Source: Panacibacter microcysteis
Lineage (GTDB): Bacteria > Bacteroidota > Bacteroidia > Chitinophagales > Chitinophagaceae
DNA: 64,000 nucleotides
Assembly (NCBI RefSeq): GCF_015831355.1
Contig: NZ_JADWYR010000001.1
Location: forward strand, 1,922,001-1,986,000
Reading direction: 5' to 3'
Notes under the pieces: generated by a model
What the model saw: the letters and a program-made list of their open reading frames with translations, nothing else
What the model was told of the DNA's origin: nothing
Databases searched by the model: none
Part shown: in pieces, positions 54,379 through 63,947 of the stretch
Layout: the number at the start of each line of letters is the position of its first letter
Position numbering within the stretch: the stretch's first letter is position 1
Made by a program: the position numbers and the translations under genes

Positions 54379-55851
54379 TTACTGCAACGATCTTGTCAGG
54401 CCAAGCTTAATACCAAAATCAAGCGGGTATTCGCGAATAGGGAAGGAATTTGCCATTGTGGCCATAACCTGGTAGCGGAATTGTGGCCCTATCTGCCACC
54501 TGTATTTGCCGGTATTGTAACCAAGATAGGTTTCAAAGTTTGCGTTAATGTTCCAGTTGCGCATAAGTTGCGAACCATCTGCGTAGTTTTTGTAATTGGA
54601 GGTAATAATGAAAGGTTCTTTATCGAATGTATAGGTTGGCTGCACAGAGGCGGAAATACCCCATGCAAACTTTTTATTGATGGGGCGCCAGTCTATACCT
54701 ATTGGAACTGCAATTTCGTAATAGCGGTTTTTAAGTTCTATCGGCTGGCTGCCTTCTATGTTCCTGAAGCCTGAAACGGTGTTCAGCACCAGGTCTGAAT
54801 TATTAGCACTGAGCGCTACAGTAGCGGGCTCTGAACTGTGTGCATAAGCAGCTATATTGTACTGGCGTGTATTAAATTGAAAACCTGAACGGATAGCAAA
54901 TTTTTTGTTGAGATTATAACCAAGCGAAAAACCGATCTCGTAGCCTACAGCAGGTCTGTGCTTAATAACATTATTAAGATCTATAACGTAGTTAGCCGCA
55001 TAAGGCAGCGCAGTAATATAAGACTTAGATAAAGAACCCTGTACATCATCCACAAGCCTGCGATAGCTGATAGAAGGTGTAACATACACCTGGAAGTCGA
55101 GCCTCGAAGATTTTTTTCCAATTTGAGTAAGCGGTGATGAATAAACAATTGGTGCAGATGCAAGATCAATATCTAATGCAGTATTATTGGTGTGCCGTAT
55201 AAACGGAAATTCGCTGCCATAACTATATACAGCATTAGAGAAATAGAAGCCATTATTATTGGAAGAAGGTATTGTAAAATTATTGCTGAATAAGAGACGC
55301 ACATCCGGGAAAGTTTCGGCATGTGCTACATGCCTGTTCTCCTGTGTTTCATCTGGTCTTTCTTCCTTTTCTGCTATAATAATGTGCGCGGCCTGCGGTG
55401 TTTTTTCAACGTTAGATACCAATACAGTTTTTTCCGCAACAGCCCCGTAAGATGGAAGTATCAACACTTCATCTGCCCCGTTTGTTTCAATGGTTCTTGT
55501 AACAGAGGCTATTGTTTGTTGCGTAAAGTTATTTACCTGTAAATGTTTGGCATAATCAGTTACCTGCGCCGCAGTTTTAGCGTCATTATTAACTGTGGTG
55601 ATGTTTTGTAATGATGCAGGTGTAGTTAAGGCTGTAAGTACTGGTTCGCGATGTGGTTTTATTATCAATGTTCCTACCACAAGGGAAGCAATTATAAAGA
55701 ACGCTACAACGCTCAAAGCAGGCCATTTGCTCGGGCTATGTACTTCTGCATGAATTTTTCTCCATACATGATCAGAAGGATACATCCGGTGCTGGTTAGC
55801 CTGTTGCTTTAATAAATCCTCTAGTTCGTTATCGTATAAACGATTCTCCAT
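54379..55851 (-). CDS. Inner-membrane-anchored protein with C-terminal beta-barrel domain (sigma-factor neighbour)
   Basis: 490 residues. Acidic cytoplasmic N-terminus (about 1-42, ELEDLLKQQANQHRMYPSDHVW), one transmembrane helix (about 44-64), a disordered Thr/Ala-rich segment (70-200), then outer-membrane-barrel-like strands to the end (RSGFQFNTRQYNIAAY, WAIGPQFRYQVMATMA-like strands, DFGIKLGLTRSLQ). It lies 48 nt downstream of the ECF sigma gene, where an anti-sigma factor is expected; the short cytosolic part could play that role. PorT-like barrels with such anchors are common in Chitinophagaceae, role unknown. Confidence 0.7.
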   Translation of the reverse strand: MENRLYDNELEDLLKQQANQHRMYPSDHVWRKIHAEVHSPSKWPALSVVAFFIIASLVVGTLIIKPHREPVLTALTTPASLQNITTVNNDAKTAAQVTDYAKHLQVNNFTQQTIASVTRTIETNGADEVLILPSYGAVAEKTVLVSNVEKTPQAAHIIIAEKEERPDETQENRHVAHAETFPDVRLLFSNNFTIPSSNNNGFYFSNAVYSYGSEFPFIRHTNNTALDIDLASAPIVYSSPLTQIGKKSSRLDFQVYVTPSISYRRLVDDVQGSLSKSYITALPYAANYVIDLNNVIKHRPAVGYEIGFSLGYNLNKKFAIRSGFQFNTRQYNIAAYAHSSEPATVALSANNSDLVLNTVSGFRNIEGSQPIELKNRYYEIAVPIGIDWRPINKKFAWGISASVQPTYTFDKEPFIITSNYKNYADGSQLMRNWNINANFETYLGYNTGKYRWQIGPQFRYQVMATMANSFPIREYPLDFGIKLGLTRSLQ

Positions 55852-55899
55852 AGAATTGCTCTATAAAAATCAGTTAGTTGGTTATATAAAATGTTATGT

Positions 55900-56478
55900 T
55901 CAGCCCTTGTACAAGGCAACCATTTTGAAATCCTGCGCTGGCTTTTCCAGAATTTTCTTTTTAACCAGAATGGACTCCAACATAACTTTTGCTCTTGTAT
56001 ATTGACTTCTGCTAGTGCTCTCTTCTATTTCAAGAATCTCTGCTATTTCTTTATGGTTATAACCCTCAATAGCATAAAGGTTTAAAACAGTTCTGTAACC
56101 TACCGGTAATAACCTTATACACTCAACCACCTGTTTCGCCTGCATAATCGAAGGAATCGTTTCTTCCTTTACCGCAATATATCCTGCAACTTCAAGCTCC
56201 AGGCTCTCATTAAATTTCTTGTATTTTTTCAGGAAGTTGATGCACGTATGCACAATTATCCTTCTCACCCATCCTTCAAAGGAGCCCTTATTCTGAAAAG
56301 TATGTATCTGGGTAAAAACTTTTATGAAGCCTTCCTGCAACATATCTTCGGCATCTTCACGGCTTTGCGCAAACCTGTAACAAACGGATAGCATCCGGGG
56401 GCTGTACCTGTTGTACAACTCCCTTTGTGCGGCCGGATCATTTTTCAGACAACCAGCTAAAATCGTTTGTTCAGTCAT
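55900..56478 (-). CDS. ECF-type RNA polymerase sigma factor
   Basis: 192 residues from ATG 56478 (MTEQTILAGCLKND, the usual start of Bacteroidota ECF sigmas). The open extension to 56628 runs through repeat locus 16 and is rejected. Region 2 (RELYNRYSPRMLSVCYRFAQSREDAEDMLQEGFIKVF) and region 4 (LPVGYRTVLNLYAIEGYNHKEIAEIL) are present, linked by a region rich in charged residues. It probably directs transcription of the adjacent barrel gene and unknown envelope targets. Confidence 0.9.
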   Translation of the reverse strand: MTEQTILAGCLKNDPAAQRELYNRYSPRMLSVCYRFAQSREDAEDMLQEGFIKVFTQIHTFQNKGSFEGWVRRIIVHTCINFLKKYKKFNESLELEVAGYIAVKEETIPSIMQAKQVVECIRLLPVGYRTVLNLYAIEGYNHKEIAEILEIEESTSRSQYTRAKVMLESILVKKKILEKPAQDFKMVALYKG

Positions 56479-56590
56479 GCAGGTAAACGGTATTACCCTA
56501 TAAATGTAGACAAAATTTTCATTTAATTGCTGCATGCATATGGGCTGGCAAAGATTTATTTTTTCCCGCCACATATAATATTTTTCAATA

Positions 56591-56638
56591 CCAGCACAGG
56601 TTTTCATGGCATCCTCGTTGCGTCGCAATCACGTCATC
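56591..56638. repeat. Inverted-arm repeat, locus 16 (single left arm, core C)
   Basis: Outer TTTTCATGGCATC, then C-type core TTGCGTCGCAATC and TCATC at 56618-56636. It lies in the 319-bp divergent gap between the sigma factor and TonB-receptor genes; the rest of the gap holds only the -7 box below. Confidence 0.7.
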
Positions 56639-56768
56639 TGCATATAGAATGGCATCTGTAGTTCCCGGTTACAGGCACCCTGCTGGCTTGTAAGAAGCGC
56701 ATACGGCTGACCTAATTATCCATTACTGTTAAATTTTTTGCAACAATGTTTTAAATATTGAAACTGCC

Positions 56769-56776
56769 TATATTTG
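56769..56776 (+). promoter_or_regulatory. -7 promoter box of the TonB-dependent receptor gene
   Basis: TATATTTG, a perfect TAnnTTTG, 21 nt before the ATG at 56798. The nearest TTG upstream is 28 nt away. Confidence 0.45.
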
Positions 56777-56797
56777 CAACAATGTAACAATTTTACT

Positions 56798-59218
56798 ATG
56801 AGAAAACATTTCATCCTCCTCGTAATCCTGCTCAGCTGCACTACTGCTTTTGGTCAAACTGAGATGAGCGCAAAAACATATCCTGTACAACGTGCAGCTT
56901 TTACCGGCAGCGTAAAAGATGCCAAAACAAACCAGCCACTTGCGGGAGCCTCGCTTTACCTGCCCGATCTCAAGCAGGGGGTTATTGCAGACAATAATGG
57001 CAATTTCAAATTTGCAGGTATTGCAAATGGAAAGCACGTTATTGAAATATCGTACCAGGGTTACGCAACGCTAATTGAAACGGTTGAAATAAATGGTGAA
57101 ACAAATCACGATTTTCAAATGCAGCCAACTTTTATCGAGCAGGATGCGGTTACCGTAACAGGAACAACATTTGCCACGAGATTAAAGCAGTCGCCACAGC
57201 CGGTTAGTGTATTAAAGCAATCGGAGCTGGAGAAAGTTGTTTCTACAAACTTGATAGATGCACTTGCAAAAACAGTTCCTGGTGTCACCGCTTTATCAAC
57301 AGGTCCGGCCATTTCAAAGCCTTTTATAAGAGGGCTGGGATACAACAGGGTATTGGTTATTAACGATGGTATCAGGCAGGAAGGACAACAATGGGGCGAT
57401 GAGCATGGTATAGAGATAGATGACTATAGCGTGCAACGCATAGAAGTATTGAAAGGCCCGGCCTCACTTATGTATGGCAGTGACGCCATTGCAGGTGTAA
57501 TAAACATTCAGTCGCAGGCAGTAGCCCCTGAAGCAACCGGAAAAATAAATTTCTCAGGCGAGTACCAGACCAATAATGGTCTCCGCGGGTTTTATGGCAA
57601 TACGGCCGGTACCAAAAATGGCTTTTCCTGGAATGCCTACGGATCTTATAAAGGAGCACACGACTACCAGAATAAGTACGACGGGTATGTATACAATTCA
57701 AAATTCTACAACGCAAACTTTGGTGGAATGCTTGCATACCGGGGTAACTGGGGAAACAGCAGGCTGCTGGTTTCCAACTTTAACCAGCACATAGGTATGG
57801 TAGAAGGTGAACGGGACGAAGCTACGGGCCGTTTTCTTAAAGCATTACCGGGCGGTGAGGAAACAACAGCAACAGACAATGATTTTAAGCAAATAGATCC
57901 GCAGGTTCCCTTTCAACATATCAGGCACTTTAAGATCACTTCCGATAACACGATTAATCTTGGCAGCAACAGGCTGGATCTTGTAGCCGGTTTCCAACAA
58001 AACAGGAGGCAGGAATTTGGAAATGCTGATAATACAAATACACCGGATGCCTATTTCGATCTGAAGACTGTTAGCTACGCAGCACGTTTTCATTTGCCAT
58101 CAAACAAAAACTGGAAGACAAGTTTTGGTTTAACAGGTATGGCGCAATCTAATACAAACAGGGCAGCAGAAGTCATTATCCCCGATTACAGGCTTTTTGA
58201 TGTTGGTGGCTTTGTTTATAGCCAGTATATAAAAGACAAGCTATCGGTAAGCGGTGGTTTAAGGTACGATAACAGGCACATAAACGGCAGCGCGATGATC
58301 GTGGAGGATGAACCAAAGTTCAGCCAGTTTGAAAGAAACTTTTCCAATATTTCGGGAAGCATAGGCCTGGCATACCAGGCTTCTAAAGCTGTATCATTAA
58401 AGTTTAATGTGGCAAGAGGTTTCAGGGCACCGAACCTTGCAGAACTGGCAAGTAATGGCGCTCATGAGGGTACAAACCGGTATGAAGCAGGAGACAATAA
58501 ATTGAAGAGCGAAGTAAGTTTACAGGCTGATGCCGGTGCAGAAGTAAACACAGAGCACATATCGTTAAGTGCGAGTGTTTTCTATAATAATATTTCCAGG
58601 TTTATCTTCTACAGTAAAGTTCAGAACGTTAGTGGCGGAGATTCTGTACTTACAGATCCGGAGAGCGGCGACCTGCTGAACGTATATCGCTTTAACCAGG
58701 ACAATGCTTACTTATACGGCGCGGAATTTAACATAGATATACATCCGCACCCACTTGACTGGCTGCACTTTGAGAACACTTTTTCTTATACACGCGGCCA
58801 GTTTGTAAATGCGGTAGACGGTTCAAAAAATATTCCTTTTATACCAGCAGCAAGGTTGATATCTGAATTGCGCGGCAATTTTTTGGGTAAGGGTAAAACA
58901 ATGAGGAACCTTTATGTGAGCGTTACGGGTGATTATTCGTTTGCGCAAAACAACCCTTTCACAGGCTTTAACACTGAAACCGCCACTTCTTCATATTTCC
59001 TGTTGAATGCGGGTATTGGTGCAGATATAGCAAGTAAGGGAAAAACAATTTGCAGTATTCACTTGTCTGCTTTTAACCTTGGTGATATTGCTTACCAGAA
59101 CCACTTAAGCAGGCTAAAATATACCGCGGTAAATAATGTTACGGGCAGGCAGGGCGTATTTGATATGGGAAGGAATTTTTCTGTAAGAGTAGATGTGCCA
59201 CTTACCTACAAGCTATAG
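56798..59218 (+). CDS. TonB-dependent outer-membrane receptor
   Basis: 806 residues from the ATG at 56798 (the -7 box overlaps the longer start). Signal peptide to FGQ, a CarboxypepD_reg-like domain (about 33-105), plug domain (about 110-230: SPQPVSVLKQSELE, RGLGYNRVLVINDGIRQEGQQWGDEHG, RIEVLKGPASLMYGSDAIAGVINI), then a 22-strand barrel with the usual FNVARGFRAPNLAEL motif. No SusD partner follows, so uptake of a metal chelate or vitamin is more likely than a polysaccharide; the ligand is not known. Confidence 0.93.
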   Translation: MRKHFILLVILLSCTTAFGQTEMSAKTYPVQRAAFTGSVKDAKTNQPLAGASLYLPDLKQGVIADNNGNFKFAGIANGKHVIEISYQGYATLIETVEINGETNHDFQMQPTFIEQDAVTVTGTTFATRLKQSPQPVSVLKQSELEKVVSTNLIDALAKTVPGVTALSTGPAISKPFIRGLGYNRVLVINDGIRQEGQQWGDEHGIEIDDYSVQRIEVLKGPASLMYGSDAIAGVINIQSQAVAPEATGKINFSGEYQTNNGLRGFYGNTAGTKNGFSWNAYGSYKGAHDYQNKYDGYVYNSKFYNANFGGMLAYRGNWGNSRLLVSNFNQHIGMVEGERDEATGRFLKALPGGEETTATDNDFKQIDPQVPFQHIRHFKITSDNTINLGSNRLDLVAGFQQNRRQEFGNADNTNTPDAYFDLKTVSYAARFHLPSNKNWKTSFGLTGMAQSNTNRAAEVIIPDYRLFDVGGFVYSQYIKDKLSVSGGLRYDNRHINGSAMIVEDEPKFSQFERNFSNISGSIGLAYQASKAVSLKFNVARGFRAPNLAELASNGAHEGTNRYEAGDNKLKSEVSLQADAGAEVNTEHISLSASVFYNNISRFIFYSKVQNVSGGDSVLTDPESGDLLNVYRFNQDNAYLYGAEFNIDIHPHPLDWLHFENTFSYTRGQFVNAVDGSKNIPFIPAARLISELRGNFLGKGKTMRNLYVSVTGDYSFAQNNPFTGFNTETATSSYFLLNAGIGADIASKGKTICSIHLSAFNLGDIAYQNHLSRLKYTAVNNVTGRQGVFDMGRNFSVRVDVPLTYKL

Positions 59219-59307
59219 AAAGGTAATACATAAACGTTATAAAAGGGCTGAAGTAATAAACGCCTTATGCGCTGATACGTTGATAGTGCCGCATATTGAA
59301 CAGAAAG

Positions 59308-59359
59308 TACAAGAGTGCGACGCAAGAAAAGCTTCATGCTTATTCTACAGCCTGGCTCC
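59308..59359. repeat. Inverted-arm repeat, locus 17 (single right arm, core A)
   Basis: Right-oriented core A (last base G) at 59308-59327, then AAAAGCTTCATGC and tip ACAGCCTGGCTCC. It lies between the convergent TonB-receptor and histidine-kinase genes. Confidence 0.82.
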
Positions 59360-59367
59360 AACAAAAA

Positions 59368-61212
59368 TTAAAATGTTACAATAAAGGTGGAACCTTTTCC
59401 AGGCTTGCTTTCTACCGCTATTGCACCGCCAAGGGCTTCTACCTGGTTTTTTGTTATAAAAAGCCCAATACCCACAGCATCGGGGTTTGCGTGAAATGTT
59501 TTGTACATGCCAAATATTTTGTGCCCATTGGCTTTTAGGTCTATGCCCTCACCGTTATCTTTTACTGAAAAGCATTTTTTACCGTTTTCTATAAATGCTT
59601 TGATTTCTATGATTGGCTGGGCATTTGGCCTGCGGTATTTGAGCGCGTTTGACAGCAGGTTTAGTATAATGCTTTCGAGATAGGCCGGTATGTATTCAAT
59701 TTCGTTGTATGCGGCGGTATCGGTAATGATAATGGCATTTGTTTCGTTGATGGTTGGCCGCAATACATCGAGCACATTGTTGAGTGTGGTATTTAAATTG
59801 AGTAATGTTTTCTTTATGCCCATGTTGTGCTGCACACGCACAGTTTCTGAAAGATGTTCGATTGTTTGATTGAGGTTGTTTGAAATTTTTTTGAGGTAGC
59901 CGAGCAATTCTTTTTGTTCATCGGGGTCATCGGTATAATCAAGCAATTTTAGAATGCTTTCCATGTTGCCTGCATGAGACTTAAGGTTATGGGAAACGAT
60001 GTGTGCAAAGTTGCTCAGTGATTCATTCTTGGCAGTGATGACATCAAAAGAATGTTTTATTTTTTCATCTTTCAATCTTTGTTCATGAATGTCCTGCGTA
60101 ATTCCCCTTATGGTGGTAATGGAACCATCGTCATTGATGACCGGCTTCCCAATCATACGTATCCATTTAAGATTGCCCCTGGCGGTTACTGATTCGAAAG
60201 TAGCGTCGTATGCTTTGCCATGGTGATAAGCGTCTTTTAAAAGCTGTTTAAAATATATCCTGTCTCTTTCCTGCAAAAACTGGAACAGGTTGCGTATCAG
60301 CGGTCTGTAGTCTTCGCCGGTTTCGTGAATATTACACATGGCGGCAGACCATGTAAGTGTATCGTTTACAAAGTTGATTTCCCAGCTTCCGGCATGAATC
60401 AAAGCGGTAGATTCATCTATTAAAAACTGGTAACGTTCAAGCTCTACCAGTAAACGTCGCCTTTGGTCTTTGTTGATCAGTGATCCTACAATCCGTACCG
60501 GGCGGCCTGTCTTGCCAAGCTTGATTTTGCCTGCCAGTTCGAACCAGTGGTACGTGCCGTCTTTGTGTTTAAATCTTATATCGTTTATGTAAGCAGTGCT
60601 GGCTCTAAAGCGGCTCGTGATCATTTTGGTGGTGCGCTGCACATCATCCGGGTGCAGGTTTTGGAGGAAGGTGTGGTAGCTGGCATCAATCTCTCCGTTT
60701 TTGTAACCGAGTAGTGCATATACTTTGTCAGAGCACCAGATTTTTCCAGTTTTTACATCAAGATCCCAGATCCCGGCATTTACACCTTCGAGAATCAGTT
60801 TATGTTGCTCTTCTTCATACAAAAAGGTTTGTCTTTCTTTTTTTACGTTCATAAAGCTGATCTCCATACTTAATGCTTTGCCGGAATCTGACCAGTCATT
60901 TACACGGGCTTTCAGTAAAGTATGAATCACTGACTTATTTCCGTGCACATAACGTAAAGTGGTAATAATTTCAGGCAACTCTTTTTGTTCCGCATGCAGG
61001 TAATAGAGTTCCATAGCCTGTATAAGGTCATCTTTAAAAATGTTGTAGTTGCCGGCTTGTTTGTATATGCCTGCGGTACCCCGGCTAGAGATTGTTTTTT
61101 TAAAGACACCGTCCAGGGGTTTACCATTTGCAGCAATCGTCCAATGCCAGGAATTTGTAGCAGTTTCATTCGTGACTACATATTCGTTAGTCAACTCATT
61201 TTTGGTTAACAT
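59368..61212 (-). CDS. PAS-domain sensor histidine kinase (orphan)
   Basis: 614 residues, no signal peptide or transmembrane segment, so cytoplasmic. Two PAS domains (about 135-245, with PAC motif FKHKDGTYHWFE; and about 260-375, GNLKWIRMIGKPV). H-box with phospho-acceptor H408 in IVSHNLKSHAGN, N-box NLLSNALKYR, G1 box VKDNGEGID, G2 GIGLFITKNQVEALGG, and GKGSTFIVTF at the end. The ligand is unknown. No response regulator is adjacent. Confidence 0.92.
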   Translation of the reverse strand: MLTKNELTNEYVVTNETATNSWHWTIAANGKPLDGVFKKTISSRGTAGIYKQAGNYNIFKDDLIQAMELYYLHAEQKELPEIITTLRYVHGNKSVIHTLLKARVNDWSDSGKALSMEISFMNVKKERQTFLYEEEQHKLILEGVNAGIWDLDVKTGKIWCSDKVYALLGYKNGEIDASYHTFLQNLHPDDVQRTTKMITSRFRASTAYINDIRFKHKDGTYHWFELAGKIKLGKTGRPVRIVGSLINKDQRRRLLVELERYQFLIDESTALIHAGSWEINFVNDTLTWSAAMCNIHETGEDYRPLIRNLFQFLQERDRIYFKQLLKDAYHHGKAYDATFESVTARGNLKWIRMIGKPVINDDGSITTIRGITQDIHEQRLKDEKIKHSFDVITAKNESLSNFAHIVSHNLKSHAGNMESILKLLDYTDDPDEQKELLGYLKKISNNLNQTIEHLSETVRVQHNMGIKKTLLNLNTTLNNVLDVLRPTINETNAIIITDTAAYNEIEYIPAYLESIILNLLSNALKYRRPNAQPIIEIKAFIENGKKCFSVKDNGEGIDLKANGHKIFGMYKTFHANPDAVGIGLFITKNQVEALGGAIAVESKPGKGSTFIVTF

Positions 61213-61495
61213 ATACAGGATATTTGGAAAAATGTGTGTTTGATCTCTTTAAAATTACAATTTTTGCAGTTGTTCTACCCAAAAAAAATAATAATACGAT
61301 ATCGCTGCCCTTTATTAAAACTTCATCCTGTAACCCATCTTTTTGATAAACAACCTGTTTGGTTACCTCAGTAAAAGTACAGGGAATACTTTTTTAGCTT
61401 ATTCTGCACATTATTGCGCAAAAAGCTTTGAGCTTTAATAAGGTCTGTTGTCCTGTATATCTAATCTTTTATCTTTAAGCATCACGAATAACTTT

Positions 61496-62029
61496 ATGAA
61501 CAGAAGAAATGCTTTCAAACAAATTCTTTTGGTAACAGCGGGGGCAGCGTTAATTCCATCCTGTATGGATGATAAGAACAAGTCTGCTGTTATACTAAAA
61601 AATTTTTCCATCTCAGCAGAACAGGAAGCGCTGCTGGCCGAACTTGCGGAAACCATTATACCTAAAACAGATACTCCTGGTGCCAGAGATATATCTGCGC
61701 ATTTGTTTCTTTTAAAAATGATGGATGACTGCAACAGCAGGGAAAAGCAGAATGAATTTGTAAAGGGTATGGAAGCATTTGAAACGCTTGCAGATAAGCA
61801 AACCGGTAAAAAATTTGCCAACGCTACTCTTGCGGAAAGGGTTCAGTTACTTACCCTGCTTGAAGCACAGCAAAAAGATCAGAAGTCCGGTGATGCAGCA
61901 TCATTTTATGCAACCGTAAAAAGGTATACTATCCAGGCATACACCTCCAGCCAGTTCTTTCTTACAAAAGTAAAGGTGTACGAGCTGATACCCGGAAGAT
62001 TTCATGGCTGCGTACCGGTAAAAGCATAA
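61496..62029 (+). CDS. Gluconate 2-dehydrogenase subunit 3 family protein
   Basis: 177 residues from ATG 61496. Tat-like/lipoprotein N-terminus (MNRRNAFKQILLVTAGAALIPSC): RR at 3-4 and cysteine C23. The gluconate_2-dh3 domain carries ETIIPKTDTPGARDISAHLFLLKMMDDC. Members form the small subunit that escorts a GMC-type FAD dehydrogenase through the Tat pathway, fitting the adjacent GMC gene 36 nt downstream. Confidence 0.88.
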   Translation: MNRRNAFKQILLVTAGAALIPSCMDDKNKSAVILKNFSISAEQEALLAELAETIIPKTDTPGARDISAHLFLLKMMDDCNSREKQNEFVKGMEAFETLADKQTGKKFANATLAERVQLLTLLEAQQKDQKSGDAASFYATVKRYTIQAYTSSQFFLTKVKVYELIPGRFHGCVPVKA

Positions 62030-62065
62030 TCTTATCAACAGGTAATAATTCTAACACAACTTGCG

Positions 62066-63757
62066 ATGGCAGATAATAAGAATACGTTTGATGTAATTGT
62101 AATTGGTTCTGGTATTAGCGGCGGCTGGGCTGCCAAGGAGTTTACAGAAAAGGGATTAAAAACACTTGTGCTTGAACGAGGCAAAGATGTAAAGCATATA
62201 AAAGATTACCCTACCACAAACATGATGCCCTGGGAGTTTGAGCACCGAGGCGAAATACCCTTTAATATACAGCAAGAAAACCCGGTTATAAGCCGCTGCT
62301 ATGCATACAAGGAAGATGCGGCGCACTTCTTTGTAAAGGATACTGAACACCCGTATGTGCAGGAAAAGCCGTTTGATTGGATCCGTGGCTACCAGGTGGG
62401 CGGTAAGTCTTTACTCTGGGCAAGGCAAACACAGCGATGGAGTAAATTTGATTTCGAAGGGCCTGCACGCGACGGTTATGCCGTGGACTGGCCCATCCGT
62501 TATAATGATCTTGCGCCATGGTACAGCTACGTAGAAAAGTTTGCAGGAATATCAGGCAATAAAGACGGGCTGGATGTATTACCCGATGGAGAATTTTTGC
62601 CGGCGCTGGATCTTACATGTGTAGACAATTATTTTAAGGATGTGGTTGCGAAAAAATACAAAGATCGTCACGTTATCTATGGCCGCTGTGCACATATTAC
62701 AGAGCCGCAACAAATTCATTTAGACCAGGGCCGCGCCATGTGCCAGAAAAGAACGATATGCCAGCGTGGTTGCCCGTTTGGCGGCTACTTCAGCAGTAAC
62801 GCTTCTACTATTCCATGGGCAGAGCGAACAGGCAATCTAACGCTAAAGCCGGGCGCTGTTGTACATTCCATTATTTACGATGATAAAGAAAGTAAAGCCA
62901 CAGGCGTTAGAGTTATAGACAGTAAAACAAAAACGGCTACGGAATATTTCGCAAAGGTTATTTTCGTAAATGCTGCTGCGTTAAATACCAATCTTATACT
63001 GCTTAATTCTGTAAGCAGGCGTTTCCCAAACGGTCTTGGAAATGATAGCGGCGTGCTCGGTAAATACATTGCGTTTCACAACTATCGTGCACGGGTATCG
63101 GCAAAACATGAAGGCCATCTCGATTATACAACAGACGGTAAAAGCCCTACCGCAGCCTACATTCCAAGATTTAGAAATGTGTACAAACAGGAAACCGGTT
63201 TTCTGCGCGGGTATGCTGCAGGCTTCTATTCCGGTCGTTATGGTGCAAACACGCAGGAAGGTTTTGGGGAAACGTTTAAGGCAAACCTGGCAAAAAAAGA
63301 TTTAGGCCCGTGGCACGTAAGCTCGCATATGATGGGGGAGACTATTCCCAAAGAATCCAACATGGTCAGCCTCGATACAAAAAAAGATGAATGGGATATG
63401 CCGCTCCTGAAAATAAAAGTTGATTATGATGACAATGATGAAAAGATGGTGAAAGATTATATTGAACAAATGAAGGAAATGTTTACGGAGGCTGGGTTTA
63501 AGGATATCAATGCGATGGATTCGAAACAGGCACCGGGTCTCGATATTCATGAGATGGGTGGCGTAAGAATGGGTAACGATCCAAAAACTTCCATGCTCAA
63601 TAAATGGAACCAAATGCATGCCTGTAAAAATGTTTTTGTAACAGATGGTGCGTGTATGACTTCTACCTCAACCCAAAATCCTTCGCTTACTTATATGGCT
63701 CTAACAGCAAGAGCAGCAGATTATGTTTTCGGTGAAATGAAGAAAGGAAATATCTGA
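62066..63757 (+). CDS. GMC-family FAD-dependent oxidoreductase (gluconate/sugar dehydrogenase large subunit-like)
   Basis: 563 residues. N-terminal FAD-binding GSGISGGWAAKEFTEKGLKTLVLERG (about 14-38), the GGKSLLWARQTQRWS and CQKRTICQRGCPFGGYFSSN segments, and C-terminal GMC signature with the catalytic-type STSTQNPSLTYMALTARAADYV. A cysteine cluster (CQKRTICQRGC) is common in this subfamily. With the subunit-3 protein it likely oxidises a sugar or polyol in the periplasm, perhaps forming 3-keto sugars; a cytochrome partner is not in view. Confidence 0.9.
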   Translation: MADNKNTFDVIVIGSGISGGWAAKEFTEKGLKTLVLERGKDVKHIKDYPTTNMMPWEFEHRGEIPFNIQQENPVISRCYAYKEDAAHFFVKDTEHPYVQEKPFDWIRGYQVGGKSLLWARQTQRWSKFDFEGPARDGYAVDWPIRYNDLAPWYSYVEKFAGISGNKDGLDVLPDGEFLPALDLTCVDNYFKDVVAKKYKDRHVIYGRCAHITEPQQIHLDQGRAMCQKRTICQRGCPFGGYFSSNASTIPWAERTGNLTLKPGAVVHSIIYDDKESKATGVRVIDSKTKTATEYFAKVIFVNAAALNTNLILLNSVSRRFPNGLGNDSGVLGKYIAFHNYRARVSAKHEGHLDYTTDGKSPTAAYIPRFRNVYKQETGFLRGYAAGFYSGRYGANTQEGFGETFKANLAKKDLGPWHVSSHMMGETIPKESNMVSLDTKKDEWDMPLLKIKVDYDDNDEKMVKDYIEQMKEMFTEAGFKDINAMDSKQAPGLDIHEMGGVRMGNDPKTSMLNKWNQMHACKNVFVTDGACMTSTSTQNPSLTYMALTARAADYVFGEMKKGNI

Positions 63758-63835
63758 TTTGCTCCTCGATTTTTTTGCGTTATGTAATGTTTTAAGGGTG
63801 TCAGCTCAACAGATGCCAGTGTTATATTATTTATG

Positions 63836-63885
63836 TTGCCGGCAACAGTTTTCATGGCATCGTCCCTTGTGTCACTCACTTGTAC
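63836..63885. repeat. Inverted-arm repeat, locus 18, left arm (core B)
   Basis: Tip GTTGCCGGCAAC, outer TTTTCATGGCATCGTCC, core B (first base C) at 63866-63885. It lies after the GMC oxidoreductase gene. Confidence 0.82.
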
Positions 63886-63917
63886 GGTTGTCTCATTAGG
63901 CGGCTGCAGCCTGCACG

Positions 63918-63947
63918 TAAAAGCTTCAGGGCTTCTACACAACCTGG
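63918..63947. repeat. Inverted-arm repeat, locus 18, decayed right arm (core lost)
   Basis: AAAAGCTTCAGGGCTTCTACACAACCTGG resembles the outer part of the locus 17 right arm closely, but the core normally preceding it is absent. It reads as a remnant of a formerly paired element. Confidence 0.5.

Noticed and set aside
56479-56628. N-terminal extension of the ECF sigma factor
   Set aside because: It runs to repeat locus 16; MTEQTILAGCL at 56478 is the standard start.
61213-61495. 283-bp gap between the kinase and subunit-3 genes as an RNA gene
   Set aside because: No repeat arm, tRNA-like fold, strong promoter or terminator was found.
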